Made by a program: the position numbers and the translations under genes. Shown here piece by piece: positions 1 through 9,072 of a stretch of DNA of 64,000 nt. Under the pieces are notes generated by a model. It made no database searches and was not told the origin of the DNA. It saw only the letters and a program-made list of their open reading frames with translations. Positions within the stretch are counted from its first letter, which is position 1; every line of letters begins with the position of its first letter. The stretch comes from CAYURR01 sp964446745 (GTDB taxonomy: Bacteria > Bacillota > Clostridia > Lachnospirales > WQUN01): assembly GCA_964446745.1 (NCBI GenBank), contig CAYURR010000001.1:12818-76817 (forward strand), written 5' to 3'.

Positions 1-43
1 CCCAGTATATGTTTAGTGTAGCGTAAATGAAAAACTATCCCGT

Positions 44-745
44 TTAAAAGGCGTCCTTTACGAGCTTCATGCTGTGAGGTTGCACCGCGAAGCATTCGGC
101 ACGCTGCTTGCGTATCAAGGCACCGCGCGAGCGTGAGAGCGCGTCATAGTATTCGAGATATTTAAACCACGGCGAGTTGTTTGTAAGCCATAGCTTCTGT
201 ATGGACTGATACCAGATATCGTAGCCGTCCGTCACATCCACAAACACATATGGCGTAAAGCCTGTCGCGTCCTCCCAGTTCTCGGCGTAGTACGGGCCGC
301 TCGCCCAATGCGGCGGGTTTTCACGTTCGAGGCCGCGCAGTGCCGCATAGAAAATCGCATCGTTTACGGCTCGCGAGGTCGTGATATGATCCTTGTGCAT
401 GCTATCGGTCCAATGCGTCAGGATCACGTCGGGCTTTTCCGCGCGGATGATGTCACAGAGCTTCATGCGCAGCTCGTCGTTGTCGGGCGCCTCGCCGTCC
501 GGATACCCGAGACAGATAAACTTGCCCCCCAGATCCGCCGCAAACTCACTCGCGCAGCGTATATTCATCGCTTTAAACTCCTCGATGTTTCCGTCCGGCG
601 GAGCGCCGCGTTCACCGGCTGTCACGGCTACGGTTGTTATCCTGTCGCCCAATGTAAAATGCTTTGCGAGCGTCTTTCCGCAGGTCAGCTCCGCATCACC
701 GATATGCGCGCCGATCGCCATTATATGTCTCTTCTGTCGTTCCAT
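44..745 (-). CDS. PIG-L/LmbE-family N-deacetylase
   Basis: About 233 aa. The family consists of zinc-dependent deacetylases acting on N-acetylglucosaminyl-type substrates. The zinc-site region is visible near the N terminus (GAHIGDAE, a variant of the usual AHPDD motif, with His-Asp kept but the DD pair changed to GD-AE) and further on as HWTDSMHKDH, which carries the third ligand region. An ATG at 751 is also possible, but the one at 745 is better placed 6 bases after a GAGGGGG ribosome binding site. It is the last gene of a three-gene minus-strand run after the GNAT and NamZ-like genes, so an amino-sugar substrate from cell wall turnover is a reasonable inference. The exact substrate is not determined by sequence. 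Confidence 0.85.
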   Translation of the reverse strand: MERQKRHIMAIGAHIGDAELTCGKTLAKHFTLGDRITTVAVTAGERGAPPDGNIEEFKAMNIRCASEFAADLGGKFICLGYPDGEAPDNDELRMKLCDIIRAEKPDVILTHWTDSMHKDHITTSRAVNDAIFYAALRGLERENPPHWASGPYYAENWEDATGFTPYVFVDVTDGYDIWYQSIQKLWLTNNSPWFKYLEYYDALSRSRGALIRKQRAECFAVQPHSMKLVKDAF

Positions 746-756
746 GCCCATCCCCC

Positions 757-1692
757 TCAGCTATTCTTTGTCATGATCGCATATTTGCGGTATATATGCA
801 TGCCCCATGTCGCGTATATGTCCAGATTGCGCCCGCCTGTCCACAGAAAATATGTATAGAACACGCGTTGGTTGACCATGTGCTGCATCATCTCGCTAAA
901 CAGCACGGAGCCAAGGCCGATCCCCTGAAGCGTCGGACTCGTGCCGAACGGCCCGAAGCGTTCCTCGGTGCCGTCCATCGAGCGCATCACAAAGCCGACG
1001 GTTTTGCCCTCGGCGTTCTTTGCCACTACCAAGCGGTTCTCCGCGTAACCGGATGTGATCAGTTCGCGTACATTGGGCAGCCAATACGGAAAATCCTCAC
1101 CCATGAACGCAAATAGCGACAGCGCATCCTCGGGTTCATACAGCTTGAAACTATAGCCCTGCTCGATGAGCTGCTGCTTTTTCTGCTTGTATTTCTCCGG
1201 ATACTCGAACTTGTGCAGCTCCATATCCATCGACACACATTCGCCGCGCTTTTCATATCCCGCGCTTTTAAAGAACTCCACCCCCTCCGGATAGTTTTCT
1301 ATATCCACACCCGGACAGAAATAGTTGGTTGCGTATGTACCTATATCGATCTTTGTTACGCCCTCATCCTTTAATCTGCGCTCGATCTCCTCCAATAACA
1401 TCTTACCTACACCCCTACGGCGACAGCAAGGGCTTACGCCCATCGCGACGATCCAACCGTGACCCTTATCAAGACCCGCAATCTCATCATGTACGCGCCT
1501 TGTCGTCCCATATACAAATCCGCATGGCTTCTCCCCATCGACAGCGAGTAAAAACTTTTCAGGGTCAAAATTCACATCATATACAATGCGTTTATAAAAA
1601 TTGTACGCGTCGATGCTGTCAAGCTTTAAGCAATCATTCCAGAGCTTTACGGCCATGTTCGCGTCCGTCGATCTGTATGAGCGTATCTCCAT
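757..1692 (-). CDS. tandem GNAT-family acetyltransferase
   Basis: 311 aa with two GNAT folds. The N-terminal copy (about residues 1-150) carries an acetyl-CoA loop of the RRRGVGKMLLEE type (R-x-x-G-x-G). The C-terminal copy (about residues 165-305) has the degenerate counterpart QGIGLGSVLFSEM. Tandem GNATs often have one active and one structural domain, and here the N-terminal one has the better Q/R-x-x-G-x-G/A signature. The start ATG at 1692 follows an AAGGATG ribosome binding site. It lies 11 bases upstream of the deacetylase gene and 26 bases downstream of the NamZ-like gene, so it is probably co-transcribed. An acetyltransferase next to an N-deacetylase and a muramidase suggests sugar-amine processing, but the substrate cannot be read from sequence. 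Confidence 0.8.
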   Translation of the reverse strand: MEIRSYRSTDANMAVKLWNDCLKLDSIDAYNFYKRIVYDVNFDPEKFLLAVDGEKPCGFVYGTTRRVHDEIAGLDKGHGWIVAMGVSPCCRRRGVGKMLLEEIERRLKDEGVTKIDIGTYATNYFCPGVDIENYPEGVEFFKSAGYEKRGECVSMDMELHKFEYPEKYKQKKQQLIEQGYSFKLYEPEDALSLFAFMGEDFPYWLPNVRELITSGYAENRLVVAKNAEGKTVGFVMRSMDGTEERFGPFGTSPTLQGIGLGSVLFSEMMQHMVNQRVFYTYFLWTGGRNLDIYATWGMHIYRKYAIMTKNS

Positions 1693-1718
1693 ATTCCCAC
1701 ATCCTTACGACTATGATT

Positions 1719-2861
1719 TTAGTAGATCAAATACTTACTTCGTATCTGTTCAAACGCCCGCGCGTCACTCTCCCACTTCGGCAGCAATAGATCGAGGTCA
1801 ATATCCGAGGTTCGCAGCTCGTCTGTACCCGCGAGCAGATCTATAAAATGCCTCCCGCCCTCTCTAAACGGCGGCAGCCATTCAAACTTCTCCGGGTTCT
1901 GATCCCTTACAGCCTTTAGCATGCGTAGTCCGAGCTCTACGGGCTTTAATATGTTTCTATCCGTTATATGTACCTGTACCCCTCGGCAGAGTTCACCCTT
2001 ATGCTTTGAAAAATACGGCTCAAAATATGCGGGCCTAAACAACACGCCTCCGAGCTTTTGGGCATTGAGTGTCTGAGCGAGTTTCTCCGCATTCAGCCAT
2101 GGTGCGCCGATCATCTCAAACGGTTTTGTCGTGCCGCGGCCCTCCGACAGCTTCGTGCCCTCAAAGAAGCATGTACCGTTATATAACGCGGCTGTATCCG
2201 GTGTCGGCATGTTCGGGCTCGGCGGGACCCAATGCATCCCGCTCCGGTCAAAATAGCTGCTCCTGTCCCAGCCTGTAACCTCCGCGATCAAGAGCTCACA
2301 GTTTATCCCGTATTCGCTATTCATGAGACACGCGAGCTCGCCCATCGTGAGCCCATGACGCTGCGGTATCGGCGCGATTCCCACAAAGGACTTGAAGTTC
2401 ATATCGAGAACATTGCCCTCCACATCCACGCCGTTTATCGGGTTCAAGCGATCCAGCACCATAAAGGCTTTGTTATGGCTCGCGCATTCCTCCATCACGT
2501 TTCGCATCGTGGATATGAACGTATAGAAACGGCTCCCGACATCCTGGACATCTATCGCCATGATATCGACCTGCTCGAGCATCTCGGATGTAGGGCGACT
2601 GCCTCCTCCGTAGATACTGTATACGATCAAGCCCGTGTATTCATCTGTGTATGTATCGACCTTTTCGCCAGCCGCGATATCGCCGCGCACGCCATGCTCC
2701 GGCGAAAATAGCGCAACGAGGTTCGTTTCCTCGCGCAGCACATCCACAGTGGAGCGCAAATATTTAGTCAAACCCGACGGCGCGGTGATAAGCCCTATAC
2801 GGGCACCCCCCGCAAGTGCCTTGACCCTGTCAATATTGTCGATCCCATTCTTTACCGGCAT
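1719..2861 (-). CDS. namZ: DUF1343/NamZ-family exo-beta-N-acetylmuramidase
   Basis: 380 aa, full length for DUF1343. Hallmark blocks are present in order: the PEHGVRG motif near residue 55, DVQDVGSRFYTF near 105, DRLNPINGV near 140, WVPPSPNMP near 215 and LSEGRGTTKPFEMIGAPW near 240. Characterised members (NamZ) release terminal N-acetylmuramic acid from peptidoglycan fragments, normally outside the cell. Here no signal peptide is visible (the N terminus is MPVKNGIDNIDRV), so either the protein works on imported fragments in the cytoplasm or a different start is used. It heads a minus-strand run with a GNAT and a PIG-L deacetylase. The upstream region is shared with the divergent methyltransferase gene. 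Confidence 0.85.
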   Translation of the reverse strand: MPVKNGIDNIDRVKALAGGARIGLITAPSGLTKYLRSTVDVLREETNLVALFSPEHGVRGDIAAGEKVDTYTDEYTGLIVYSIYGGGSRPTSEMLEQVDIMAIDVQDVGSRFYTFISTMRNVMEECASHNKAFMVLDRLNPINGVDVEGNVLDMNFKSFVGIAPIPQRHGLTMGELACLMNSEYGINCELLIAEVTGWDRSSYFDRSGMHWVPPSPNMPTPDTAALYNGTCFFEGTKLSEGRGTTKPFEMIGAPWLNAEKLAQTLNAQKLGGVLFRPAYFEPYFSKHKGELCRGVQVHITDRNILKPVELGLRMLKAVRDQNPEKFEWLPPFREGGRHFIDLLAGTDELRTSDIDLDLLLPKWESDARAFEQIRSKYLIY

Positions 2862-2924
2862 ACATAACCTCCTAAATCTATTACAATTTCATCAGATAAT
2901 GCTAATACGCAGTATAGCATATTG

Positions 2925-2953
2925 TTGAATCATTTCAAACTTATTGCTATATA
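2925..2953 (+). promoter_or_regulatory. candidate sigma-A promoter for the UroD-family/M24 pair
   Basis: TTGAAT (2925-2930), a 17-base spacer, then TATATA (2948-2953), lying 84 bases upstream of the plus-strand methyltransferase start in the divergent intergenic region. Read by eye only; no operator is evident. Confidence 0.5.
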
Positions 2954-3036
2954 ACAACCCATGCCGCATAATTCATATGTTACGTTCATAAGCTTTCTAT
3001 CTTTTTAGGAGCATCAAAGACCAAAGGAGAATTTTA

Positions 3037-4152
3037 ATGACACCGAAACAGAGATTATTGGCAAGTATCACAGGAAAAACAATCGACCGCTTCTCATGGT
3101 CGCCAAATTTGGCCTACTGGTGGGAACACACCGACAGCAGCGTCATAGACTTGGGAGAGCTCGAGTTCATGAAAACTATCGGCGCTGACCCTTTGATTCG
3201 CGGTCACTACGCATACAAGCCCGGCAGCAAGAGTTGGGACAACATGGTATTATTCGACGTGTCATATGACGGAGATTGCAATATCACTACAGAAACAAAC
3301 GGAGACAAGAGGCATACGATCTACCATACCCCGGTCGGCGAGCTGCGCTTCACCTATCAATATTCCGAGAGCGGCGACACATGGTTTTTGAGAGAGCACG
3401 GCGTGAAAGAGGAAAAGGATTTTAAAACCCTCGTGTATCTGAAGGAGCACACCATATTGACCCCGAATTACGAGCGTTTCAACAAGGAATCCGCCGAGCT
3501 CGGCGAAGATGGGCTGATGATACCGATACTGGTACCGGATATGAAGTCGGGCTACCAGTCCATGGTAGAGTATTGGGTAGGAACAGAGGGGATAGCATAT
3601 GCGGTATATGATTACCCGGAGGCCGTGCAGGAGGCACTTGATGCGATGAAGCGCTTGAACATGAGGGCGGTCGAGATTGCGGTCGCGTCCAATGCCGAAT
3701 GCTTTCTGAGCTGGGAGGACAGCTCGACCACAAATATCTCGCCCGATCAGTATGAAACATATATCGCACCCGAGATCAACGCATGGTGTGACGTGCTGCA
3801 CAACGCCGGCAAGCTGTACATACAGCACGCGTGCGGGCATCTGAAGCAACTTATGCCGATAATGGCACGTACGGGCATCGACTGCATCGAATCTATTTCA
3901 CCGCCGCCCACCGGCAACATAGAGATGAAGGACGCACGCAGCCAACTCCCGGACAGGATCGCCCTGATCGGCGGCATAGAGCCCGTCAATTTCTTGGAGC
4001 TCGATACAGCGGCATTGAAAGAATATGTAAAGACATTATTGAATCAGATGTCCGGCAGCCGATATGTGCTCGCAAACAGCGACAGCTGCCCGCCCAATGT
4101 CGAACTCGATAAGTTTAAGCTGGTCGGTGAACTCGTAAGGGATTTCAAATAA
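3037..4152 (+). CDS. uroporphyrinogen decarboxylase-family (MtaA/CmuA-like) methyltransferase
   Basis: 371 aa. The N terminus (MTPKQRLLASITGKTIDRF) and the C-terminal barrel segments (HACGHLKQLMP near residue 267, then ISPPPTGNIEMKDA and ALIGGIEP) are typical of the UroD fold branch that contains cobalamin:CoM-type and O-/N-demethylating methyltransferases rather than haem-pathway HemE. HACGH is the likely zinc-thiolate site region used to activate the thiol acceptor. The start ATG follows AAAGGAG by 7 bases. The downstream M24-like gene begins 18 bases after the stop. No corrinoid protein is in the window, so the methyl acceptor is unknown. Confidence 0.8.
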   Translation: MTPKQRLLASITGKTIDRFSWSPNLAYWWEHTDSSVIDLGELEFMKTIGADPLIRGHYAYKPGSKSWDNMVLFDVSYDGDCNITTETNGDKRHTIYHTPVGELRFTYQYSESGDTWFLREHGVKEEKDFKTLVYLKEHTILTPNYERFNKESAELGEDGLMIPILVPDMKSGYQSMVEYWVGTEGIAYAVYDYPEAVQEALDAMKRLNMRAVEIAVASNAECFLSWEDSSTTNISPDQYETYIAPEINAWCDVLHNAGKLYIQHACGHLKQLMPIMARTGIDCIESISPPPTGNIEMKDARSQLPDRIALIGGIEPVNFLELDTAALKEYVKTLLNQMSGSRYVLANSDSCPPNVELDKFKLVGELVRDFK

Positions 4153-4170
4153 CGGGAGTGGTATACAGAC

Positions 4171-5583
4171 ATGGTAAAAAGCATTAAATACGGTGTTATA
4201 CCGAGGCCTCAGGCATGGATCCCCAGCGGGCCTGTAGCGCTGACGGATGCTACGATGCAAGCCCGCAAGGAAAACGTACTTAGACGCATGAAGGAAAAGA
4301 ACCTCGATGTGCTCTGTATCTACGCGGACAGGGAGCATGGGGGAAATTTTGGATATCTGACGGGATTTGAGCCGCGCTTCGAGGAGGCGATGCTTATTTT
4401 ACACAATGACGGCAGCGCATTTTTGATGCTCGGCAACGAGTCTTTGCGCATGGGGCAGTACAGCAGACTGCAAAACACCGTCGTGCATGTCCCCTACTTT
4501 TCGCTACCCAATCAGCCTATGGGCAATGCCCATACATTCATACATATGCTTCGCGAGGCCGGGCTTTGCGGAGGCATGTCAGCCGGTATCGTGGGCTGGA
4601 AGATGTTTACAAGCGACTTAGACGATAATACACAGATATATGAGGTGCCACATTTCATTGTGCATGCGATCAGTGAAGCGGTCGGCAACGGCGGCACAAG
4701 TGGCAACGGTAAGACAATAAACGCAGCTGATATCTTCCTGTGCCCCGAGAGCGGTCTACGCACGATCAGTAACGCGAACGAGATAGCGCATTTTGAATAC
4801 GGTGCGACGCTCGCGTCGAATTGCATTTTGAGAGCGATGGATGCGATTGAGATAGGCAAGACCGAGATGGATATCGCAGATTATCTCGCGGCCAAGGGTC
4901 AGCCCATCACCGTACAAACCATATGCGCGACGGGCGAGCGCTTTACAAATGCCGAGGTCGCGCCGCGAAACAAAGCTATATCTCTCGGCGATACATTCTC
5001 GTTGACGATGGGACTGCGCGGCGGGCTCACATCACGCGCGGGATATATCGCAAGAACCGAAGCCGATCTGCCGGAGCAAGCTGGCGACTACTTGGACGCA
5101 CTCGCGAAGCCATATTATGCGGCAGCTGTGAAATGGTACGAGACCATAGCCATAGGCCTCAGTGGCGGCAAGATGTATAAGACAATTCAAGACGTACTGC
5201 CGCAGCTGGAATACGGTTGGAAGCTCAACCCCGGGCATCTGCTGTCCTCCGAGGAATGGTTATCCTCGCCGATCTATCCGGATTCGCAGATGAAAATCCG
5301 TAGCGGCATGCTTTTTCAGATGGACATCATCCCAAAAAAAGCCGGATACGGCGGTTCCAACGCCGAGGACGGCATAGCTGTCGCAGATGCGCAGCTACGC
5401 GAGGCATTGAAACTGGAGTATCCGGCTGTATATGAACGGATGATGCATAGGCGCAGATATATGACAGAGGTATTGGGCATACAGTTACATGATGAAATAT
5501 TACCTATGTCAAACACAAGCGGATATCTGCGGCCGCTGTTACTGGAGATGGATAAAGCCTTTTACAAAGCAACTAACGATTAA
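4171..5583 (+). CDS. M24-family (aminopeptidase P/creatinase fold) protein, probable non-metal member
   Basis: 470 aa with the two-domain creatinase/prolidase layout: an N-terminal domain (about 30-200) and a pita-bread domain (about 210-455). By motif comparison with PepP, the two metal aspartates are replaced: the segment [20 protein letters not shown] has Thr and Tyr at those positions. The last glutamates appear as QMDII (Glu to Asp) and AEDGIAV (kept). The His region reads [12 protein letters not shown] dinuclear metal site therefore looks incomplete, as in creatinase, which uses the fold without metal. It is probably co-transcribed with the methyltransferase, so it may act on a methylated small molecule. 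It meets glnN tail to tail with a 4-bp overlap and no visible terminator. Confidence 0.75.
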   Translation: MVKSIKYGVIPRPQAWIPSGPVALTDATMQARKENVLRRMKEKNLDVLCIYADREHGGNFGYLTGFEPRFEEAMLILHNDGSAFLMLGNESLRMGQYSRLQNTVVHVPYFSLPNQPMGNAHTFIHMLREAGLCGGMSAGIVGWKMFTSDLDDNTQIYEVPHFIVHAISEAVGNGGTSGNGKTINAADIFLCPESGLRTISNANEIAHFEYGATLASNCILRAMDAIEIGKTEMDIADYLAAKGQPITVQTICATGERFTNAEVAPRNKAISLGDTFSLTMGLRGGLTSRAGYIARTEADLPEQAGDYLDALAKPYYAAAVKWYETIAIGLSGGKMYKTIQDVLPQLEYGWKLNPGHLLSSEEWLSSPIYPDSQMKIRSGMLFQMDIIPKKAGYGGSNAEDGIAVADAQLREALKLEYPAVYERMMHRRRYMTEVLGIQLHDEILPMSNTSGYLRPLLLEMDKAFYKATND

Positions 5584-7685
5584 TTAACGCTATACAATAT
5601 CTCGGCGTATGTGGGCAAGCCCCAGTGCCGTTTGGCGACCATCGTTTCAAGCTCGTCTATCGTGAGTCGAAGCTCGGTCATTGCTCTAAAGACGGCATTT
5701 CGGTAATACGCAGCCAAGCTCAGGCTGTCCGAGATAGTCTTTACGTTCAACACCACGGATTCAAGTTCGTCCAGCTTTTTATATAGGCATGCGGTTAATG
5801 CGGAGAGCCTCTTTACTAAAGTTTCTTCAGGCTCTGGTTCTATACCGCATGCCTTTTTTCCGTTTAGTAGGGCTACAAGCTCTGATTGATAAGCGATAGA
5901 GGACGGCAATATCTCCTTCTTTACAAGGTCGATCATGGTCAGGGCCTCGATATGAACGGTCTTGCAATAGCCCTCAAGCAGTATCTCATATCTTGAATGC
6001 ATCTCAGTTTCGGTAAACACATGATGCCTCTCGAACACCGTCACATTCTTTGGTGCTATGAACGTAGGCAGAGCATCCACCGTAGTCTTTAGATTCAACA
6101 GCCCTCTCTTTTCCGCTTCCACTACCCATTCATCAGAATAGTTGTTGCCGTTAAATATGATACGTTTATGCTGCTTGATCGTTTTCTTTATCAATGCAGC
6201 AAGCTCCGTCTTAAAGTCTGTGCCTTTTTCGAGAATATCTGCAAACTGACTCAGCACCTCTGCGACGATCGTGTTTAACACGATGTTGGGTCCCGCTATC
6301 GAAAAAGTTGAGCCGAGCATACGAAACTCAAACTTATTACCCGTAAATGCAAATGGTGAGGTGCGGTTGCGGTCAGTCGTATCCTTCGGGAAATGAGGCA
6401 GAACAGTAGCCCCGATCTCCATCTGGAGCCTTTCCTTGTCTACATAGTCCGCATCGGTCTCGATGGCCTCCAATATCTCCGTCAGCTCATCACCCAAAAA
6501 CATCGACACGATAGCCGGAGGTGCTTCATTCGCGCCGAGCCTGTGATCGTTCCCCGCGCTCGCGACCGACACCCTCAGCAGATCCTGATAATCATCTACA
6601 GCCTTTATGACAGCCGTCAGAAACAGCAGAAACTGCGCGTTCTCAAACGGGGTATCGCCGGGCTCCAATAGATTCGCGCCTGTGTCTGTAGAGATAGACC
6701 AGTTGTTATGCTTGCCGCTGCCGTTTACACCCGCGAACGGCTTTTCGTGCAGTAGACATGCCAATCCGTGTTTGTTTGCAATGCTTTTCATCAGCTCCAT
6801 CGTGAGCTGGTTATGATCTGTAGCGATATTGGTCGTGGTAAAGATCGGCGCGAGCTCATGCTGTGCGGGCGCGACCTCGTTATGCTTTGTTTTCGCAAGT
6901 ATTCCGAGCTTCCAGAGTTCTTTCTCGAGCTCCTTCATAAAGGCCGATACCCTCGGCTTTAAGCTGCCGAAATAGTGATCCTCTAGCTCCTGTCCCTTCG
7001 GCGGTCTCGCTCCGAATAACGTCCTGCCGCAGTTAACGAGGTCGGGTCGTTTCAGATATACCTCTTTATCTATCAGGAAATACTCCTGCTCGGGGCCGAC
7101 CGTTGTGATCACGCGCTTTGCCGTGGTGTTACCAAACAGTCTCAATATTCGCATAGCCTGTCTGTCGATCGCCTCCATCGAGCGCAACAGAGGGGTTTTT
7201 TTATCGAGCGCCTCACCGCTGTATGAACAGAATGCGGTGGGTATGCAGAGCGTTCCGTCCTTGATAAACGCGTATGAGGTGGTGTCCCATACCGTATATC
7301 CCCTCGCCTCAAACGTCGCGCGTAATCCGCCTGACGGGAAGCTCGATGCATCGGGTTCGCCGCGCACGAGTTCTTTTCCGGAAAATTCCATTACGACCTT
7401 GCCGCTCCACTCTGAGGATGGGCTACGATCAGGAGAAATAAAGCTGTCGTGCTTTTCAGCTGTAATACCTGTCATCGGCTGGAACCAATGCGTATAATGG
7501 GTTGCGCCGTTTTCTATAGCCCAGTCCTTCATTACACTCGCCACCACGTTAGCGACATCCAACTCTAAATGCGTCCCCTGCGCTATGGTTTTCTTCAGAA
7601 CCTTGTACGTATCCCTCGGCAAGCGCGCTTTCATCACTGCATCGTTGAAAACCCGACTGCCAAATATATTCGGAATGTCCTTCAT
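5580..7685 (-). CDS. glnN: glutamine synthetase type III
   Basis: 701 aa, the size of GSIII (about 700 aa, against 440-470 aa for GSI). It makes glutamine from glutamate, ammonia and ATP. Signature segments include [26 protein letters not shown], the ATP-site region [15 protein letters not shown] and TGNKFEFRM, all in family order. The start ATG at 7685 follows an AGGGGG ribosome binding site. Its leader contains a strong hairpin plus T-run directly before the ribosome binding site, so expression is probably attenuated. It is divergent from the glutamate synthase operon. The window also encodes a GSI (14099-15418), so the organism carries two unrelated glutamine synthetases in one nitrogen cluster. 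Confidence 0.97.
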   Translation of the reverse strand: MKDIPNIFGSRVFNDAVMKARLPRDTYKVLKKTIAQGTHLELDVANVVASVMKDWAIENGATHYTHWFQPMTGITAEKHDSFISPDRSPSSEWSGKVVMEFSGKELVRGEPDASSFPSGGLRATFEARGYTVWDTTSYAFIKDGTLCIPTAFCSYSGEALDKKTPLLRSMEAIDRQAMRILRLFGNTTAKRVITTVGPEQEYFLIDKEVYLKRPDLVNCGRTLFGARPPKGQELEDHYFGSLKPRVSAFMKELEKELWKLGILAKTKHNEVAPAQHELAPIFTTTNIATDHNQLTMELMKSIANKHGLACLLHEKPFAGVNGSGKHNNWSISTDTGANLLEPGDTPFENAQFLLFLTAVIKAVDDYQDLLRVSVASAGNDHRLGANEAPPAIVSMFLGDELTEILEAIETDADYVDKERLQMEIGATVLPHFPKDTTDRNRTSPFAFTGNKFEFRMLGSTFSIAGPNIVLNTIVAEVLSQFADILEKGTDFKTELAALIKKTIKQHKRIIFNGNNYSDEWVVEAEKRGLLNLKTTVDALPTFIAPKNVTVFERHHVFTETEMHSRYEILLEGYCKTVHIEALTMIDLVKKEILPSSIAYQSELVALLNGKKACGIEPEPEETLVKRLSALTACLYKKLDELESVVLNVKTISDSLSLAAYYRNAVFRAMTELRLTIDELETMVAKRHWGLPTYAEILYSVN

Positions 7686-7702
7686 ACAGATATACCCCCT
7701 AC

Positions 7703-7742
7703 AAAAAAATAAGACGCTGCGGACAAGTGTCCACAGCGCCTT
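7703..7742 (-). terminator. intrinsic-terminator-like hairpin in the glnN leader (attenuator candidate)
   Basis: Minus-strand arms 7742-7729 and 7724-7711 form a 14-bp stem (two G-U pairs) with an ACTT tetraloop, followed by a run of seven T. It lies between the candidate promoter and the ribosome binding site, so it would stop transcription before glnN unless overcome. It could also act weakly in the other direction. Confidence 0.75.
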
Positions 7743-7759
7743 TGCTGTTTATGTTATGA

Positions 7760-7788
7760 AGGGTAGCATACCGTTTTTTATTTGTCAA
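7760..7788 (-). promoter_or_regulatory. candidate sigma-A promoter for glnN
   Basis: On the minus strand TTGACA (7788-7783) is followed after 17 bases by TACCCT (7765-7760). The -35 is consensus and the -10 is weak, which would suit an activated or regulated promoter. The inferred leader is about 70 nt and contains the terminator-like hairpin. Confidence 0.5.
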
Positions 7789-7829
7789 CCCTATGTGAAC
7801 CAAACCAATCAAATTCTTAGTAAAATAAC

Positions 7830-7858
7830 TTGACATATTCAACACAATTTTGTAATAT
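7830..7858 (+). promoter_or_regulatory. sigma-A promoter of the glutamate synthase/nitrogen operon
   Basis: Consensus TTGACA (7830-7835), a 17-base spacer, TAATAT (7853-7858). The expected transcript start is near 7865, giving a leader of about 115 nt before the first gene. Confidence 0.75.
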
Positions 7859-7872
7859 AATTGTTGGTGAAC

Positions 7873-7955
7873 AAAGACGTTCATCAGATAATGCAGAGGC
7901 GGCTGTAACCGTTTTCTTCTGTGCGTTACCTGATGAGCGTCTTTTAATTTTTTTG
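7873..7955 (+). terminator. long leader hairpin with T-tract ahead of the nitrogen operon (attenuator candidate)
   Basis: Arms 7873-7887 and 7930-7944 pair over 15 bp with one G-U and are followed by TTTAATTTTTTT. The 42-nt interior can itself fold, for example 7898-7902 with 7909-7913 closing a six-base loop CTGTAA. An intrinsic terminator in a leader whose operon encodes an ANTAR protein suggests antitermination control. The loop I see does not match the A1/G4 hexaloop pattern known for ANTAR targets, so the link is an inference. Confidence 0.65.
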
Positions 7956-7980
7956 TAGTAATTATGGGGAGGGTTATGTT

Positions 7981-9072
7981 TTGAAAGAGGGTCAGGTAAG
8001 AATACCGTCCGGCTGTGCAATCTCGGGCATTTTTAACAAATCGGGCGCACGTATGAGCGGAGATCGCATTATCGAGTCTATCGCCATAATGCATGACCGT
8101 TCAAACGGTTTGGGCGGAGGCTTTGCCGCCTATGGCATCTATCCGGAATACAAAGACTACTACGCGTTTCATATATTCTACGATAGCACCTCGGCCAAAA
8201 GGGAGTGCGAGGATTTCTTGGAGCGGCATTTCGACATCATAAATCTCTCAAAAATACCCACGCGCAAAACCAAAGAGATTACGGACGAGCCGCTGATCTG
8301 GAGATATTTCCTCACACCACTGCCGACAAAGCTGTCTGACAGCCAGCTCGACGAGCGCGAATTTGTAGTCAAATGCGTATTTCGTGTAAACACTCGCATC
8401 GACGGAGCCTATGTCTTTTCAAGCGGTAAGAATATGGGCGTGTTTAAGGCCGTGGGTTTCCCGGAGGATGTCGGGCGTTTTTACCGGCTCGAGGACTACG
8501 AGGGTTATTGCTTTACGGCTCACGGGCGCTACCCTACAAACACGCCTGGCTGGTGGGGCGGCGCGCATCCGTTTGCGCTGCTGGATTATTCTGTCGTACA
8601 CAACGGCGAGATATCATCCTACGACGCGAACAGACGCGCGATAGAGATGTACGGCTACAAATGCACGCTCCAAACAGACACCGAGGTCATTACATACATC
8701 TACGACTATCTTCATCGCAAAAAGGGTCTAACCCCTAACGAGATCGCATCGGTCATAGCCGCGCCGTTTTGGCAGACCATCGGGCGCATGTCTTCCGAAA
8801 AGCGGGAGCTGCACGAATATCTGCGCAATGTATTCTCCGCGCAGCTTATCACAGGACCGTTTTCGATCCTTGTGGGATTTGACGGCGGCCTGATGGCATT
8901 AAACGATCGATTGAAGCTGCGCAGCATGGTCGTTGGCGAACGCGGAGACATGGTTTATGTCGCGAGCGAGGAGTCGGCCATACGTATCATCGAGCCTGAA
9001 CTGGATCGGGTATGGTCACCTAAGGGCGGCGAGCCGGTGATCATAATGGCGGACGGAGTGGAGGGAAGATAA
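7981..9072 (+). CDS. glutamate synthase glutamine-amidotransferase subunit (class II, stand-alone GltB domain 1)
   Basis: 363 aa. The sequence RIPSGCAISGIFNKSG near the N terminus places the Ntn catalytic Cys at residue 12 after a short propeptide, as in stand-alone glutamate synthase amidotransferases. GLGGGFAAYGIYPEYKDYY and AHGRYPTNTPGWWGGAHPF are further family blocks. It releases ammonia from glutamine for the FMN subunit encoded immediately downstream. Translation starts at TTG 7981, 7 bases after GGGAGGG. Bacterial GltB is normally a single protein of about 1500 aa; here its domains are separate genes, the arrangement common in archaea, Thermotogae and some Clostridia. Confidence 0.9.
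   Translation: MKEGQVRIPSGCAISGIFNKSGARMSGDRIIESIAIMHDRSNGLGGGFAAYGIYPEYKDYYAFHIFYDSTSAKRECEDFLERHFDIINLSKIPTRKTKEITDEPLIWRYFLTPLPTKLSDSQLDEREFVVKCVFRVNTRIDGAYVFSSGKNMGVFKAVGFPEDVGRFYRLEDYEGYCFTAHGRYPTNTPGWWGGAHPFALLDYSVVHNGEISSYDANRRAIEMYGYKCTLQTDTEVITYIYDYLHRKKGLTPNEIASVIAAPFWQTIGRMSSEKRELHEYLRNVFSAQLITGPFSILVGFDGGLMALNDRLKLRSMVVGERGDMVYVASEESAIRIIEPELDRVWSPKGGEPVIIMADGVEGR

Noticed and set aside
5580..5583. A shared bidirectional terminator between the M24-like gene and glnN
   Set aside because: The stops overlap and no hairpin with a T-run is visible there.
2886..7895. A 15-base identical string TTCATCAGATAATGC at about 2887-2901 and 7880-7894, considered as a shared operator
   Set aside because: In 64 kb a few chance 15-base matches are expected, the flanks do not match, and at 7880 it is explained as one arm of the leader hairpin.
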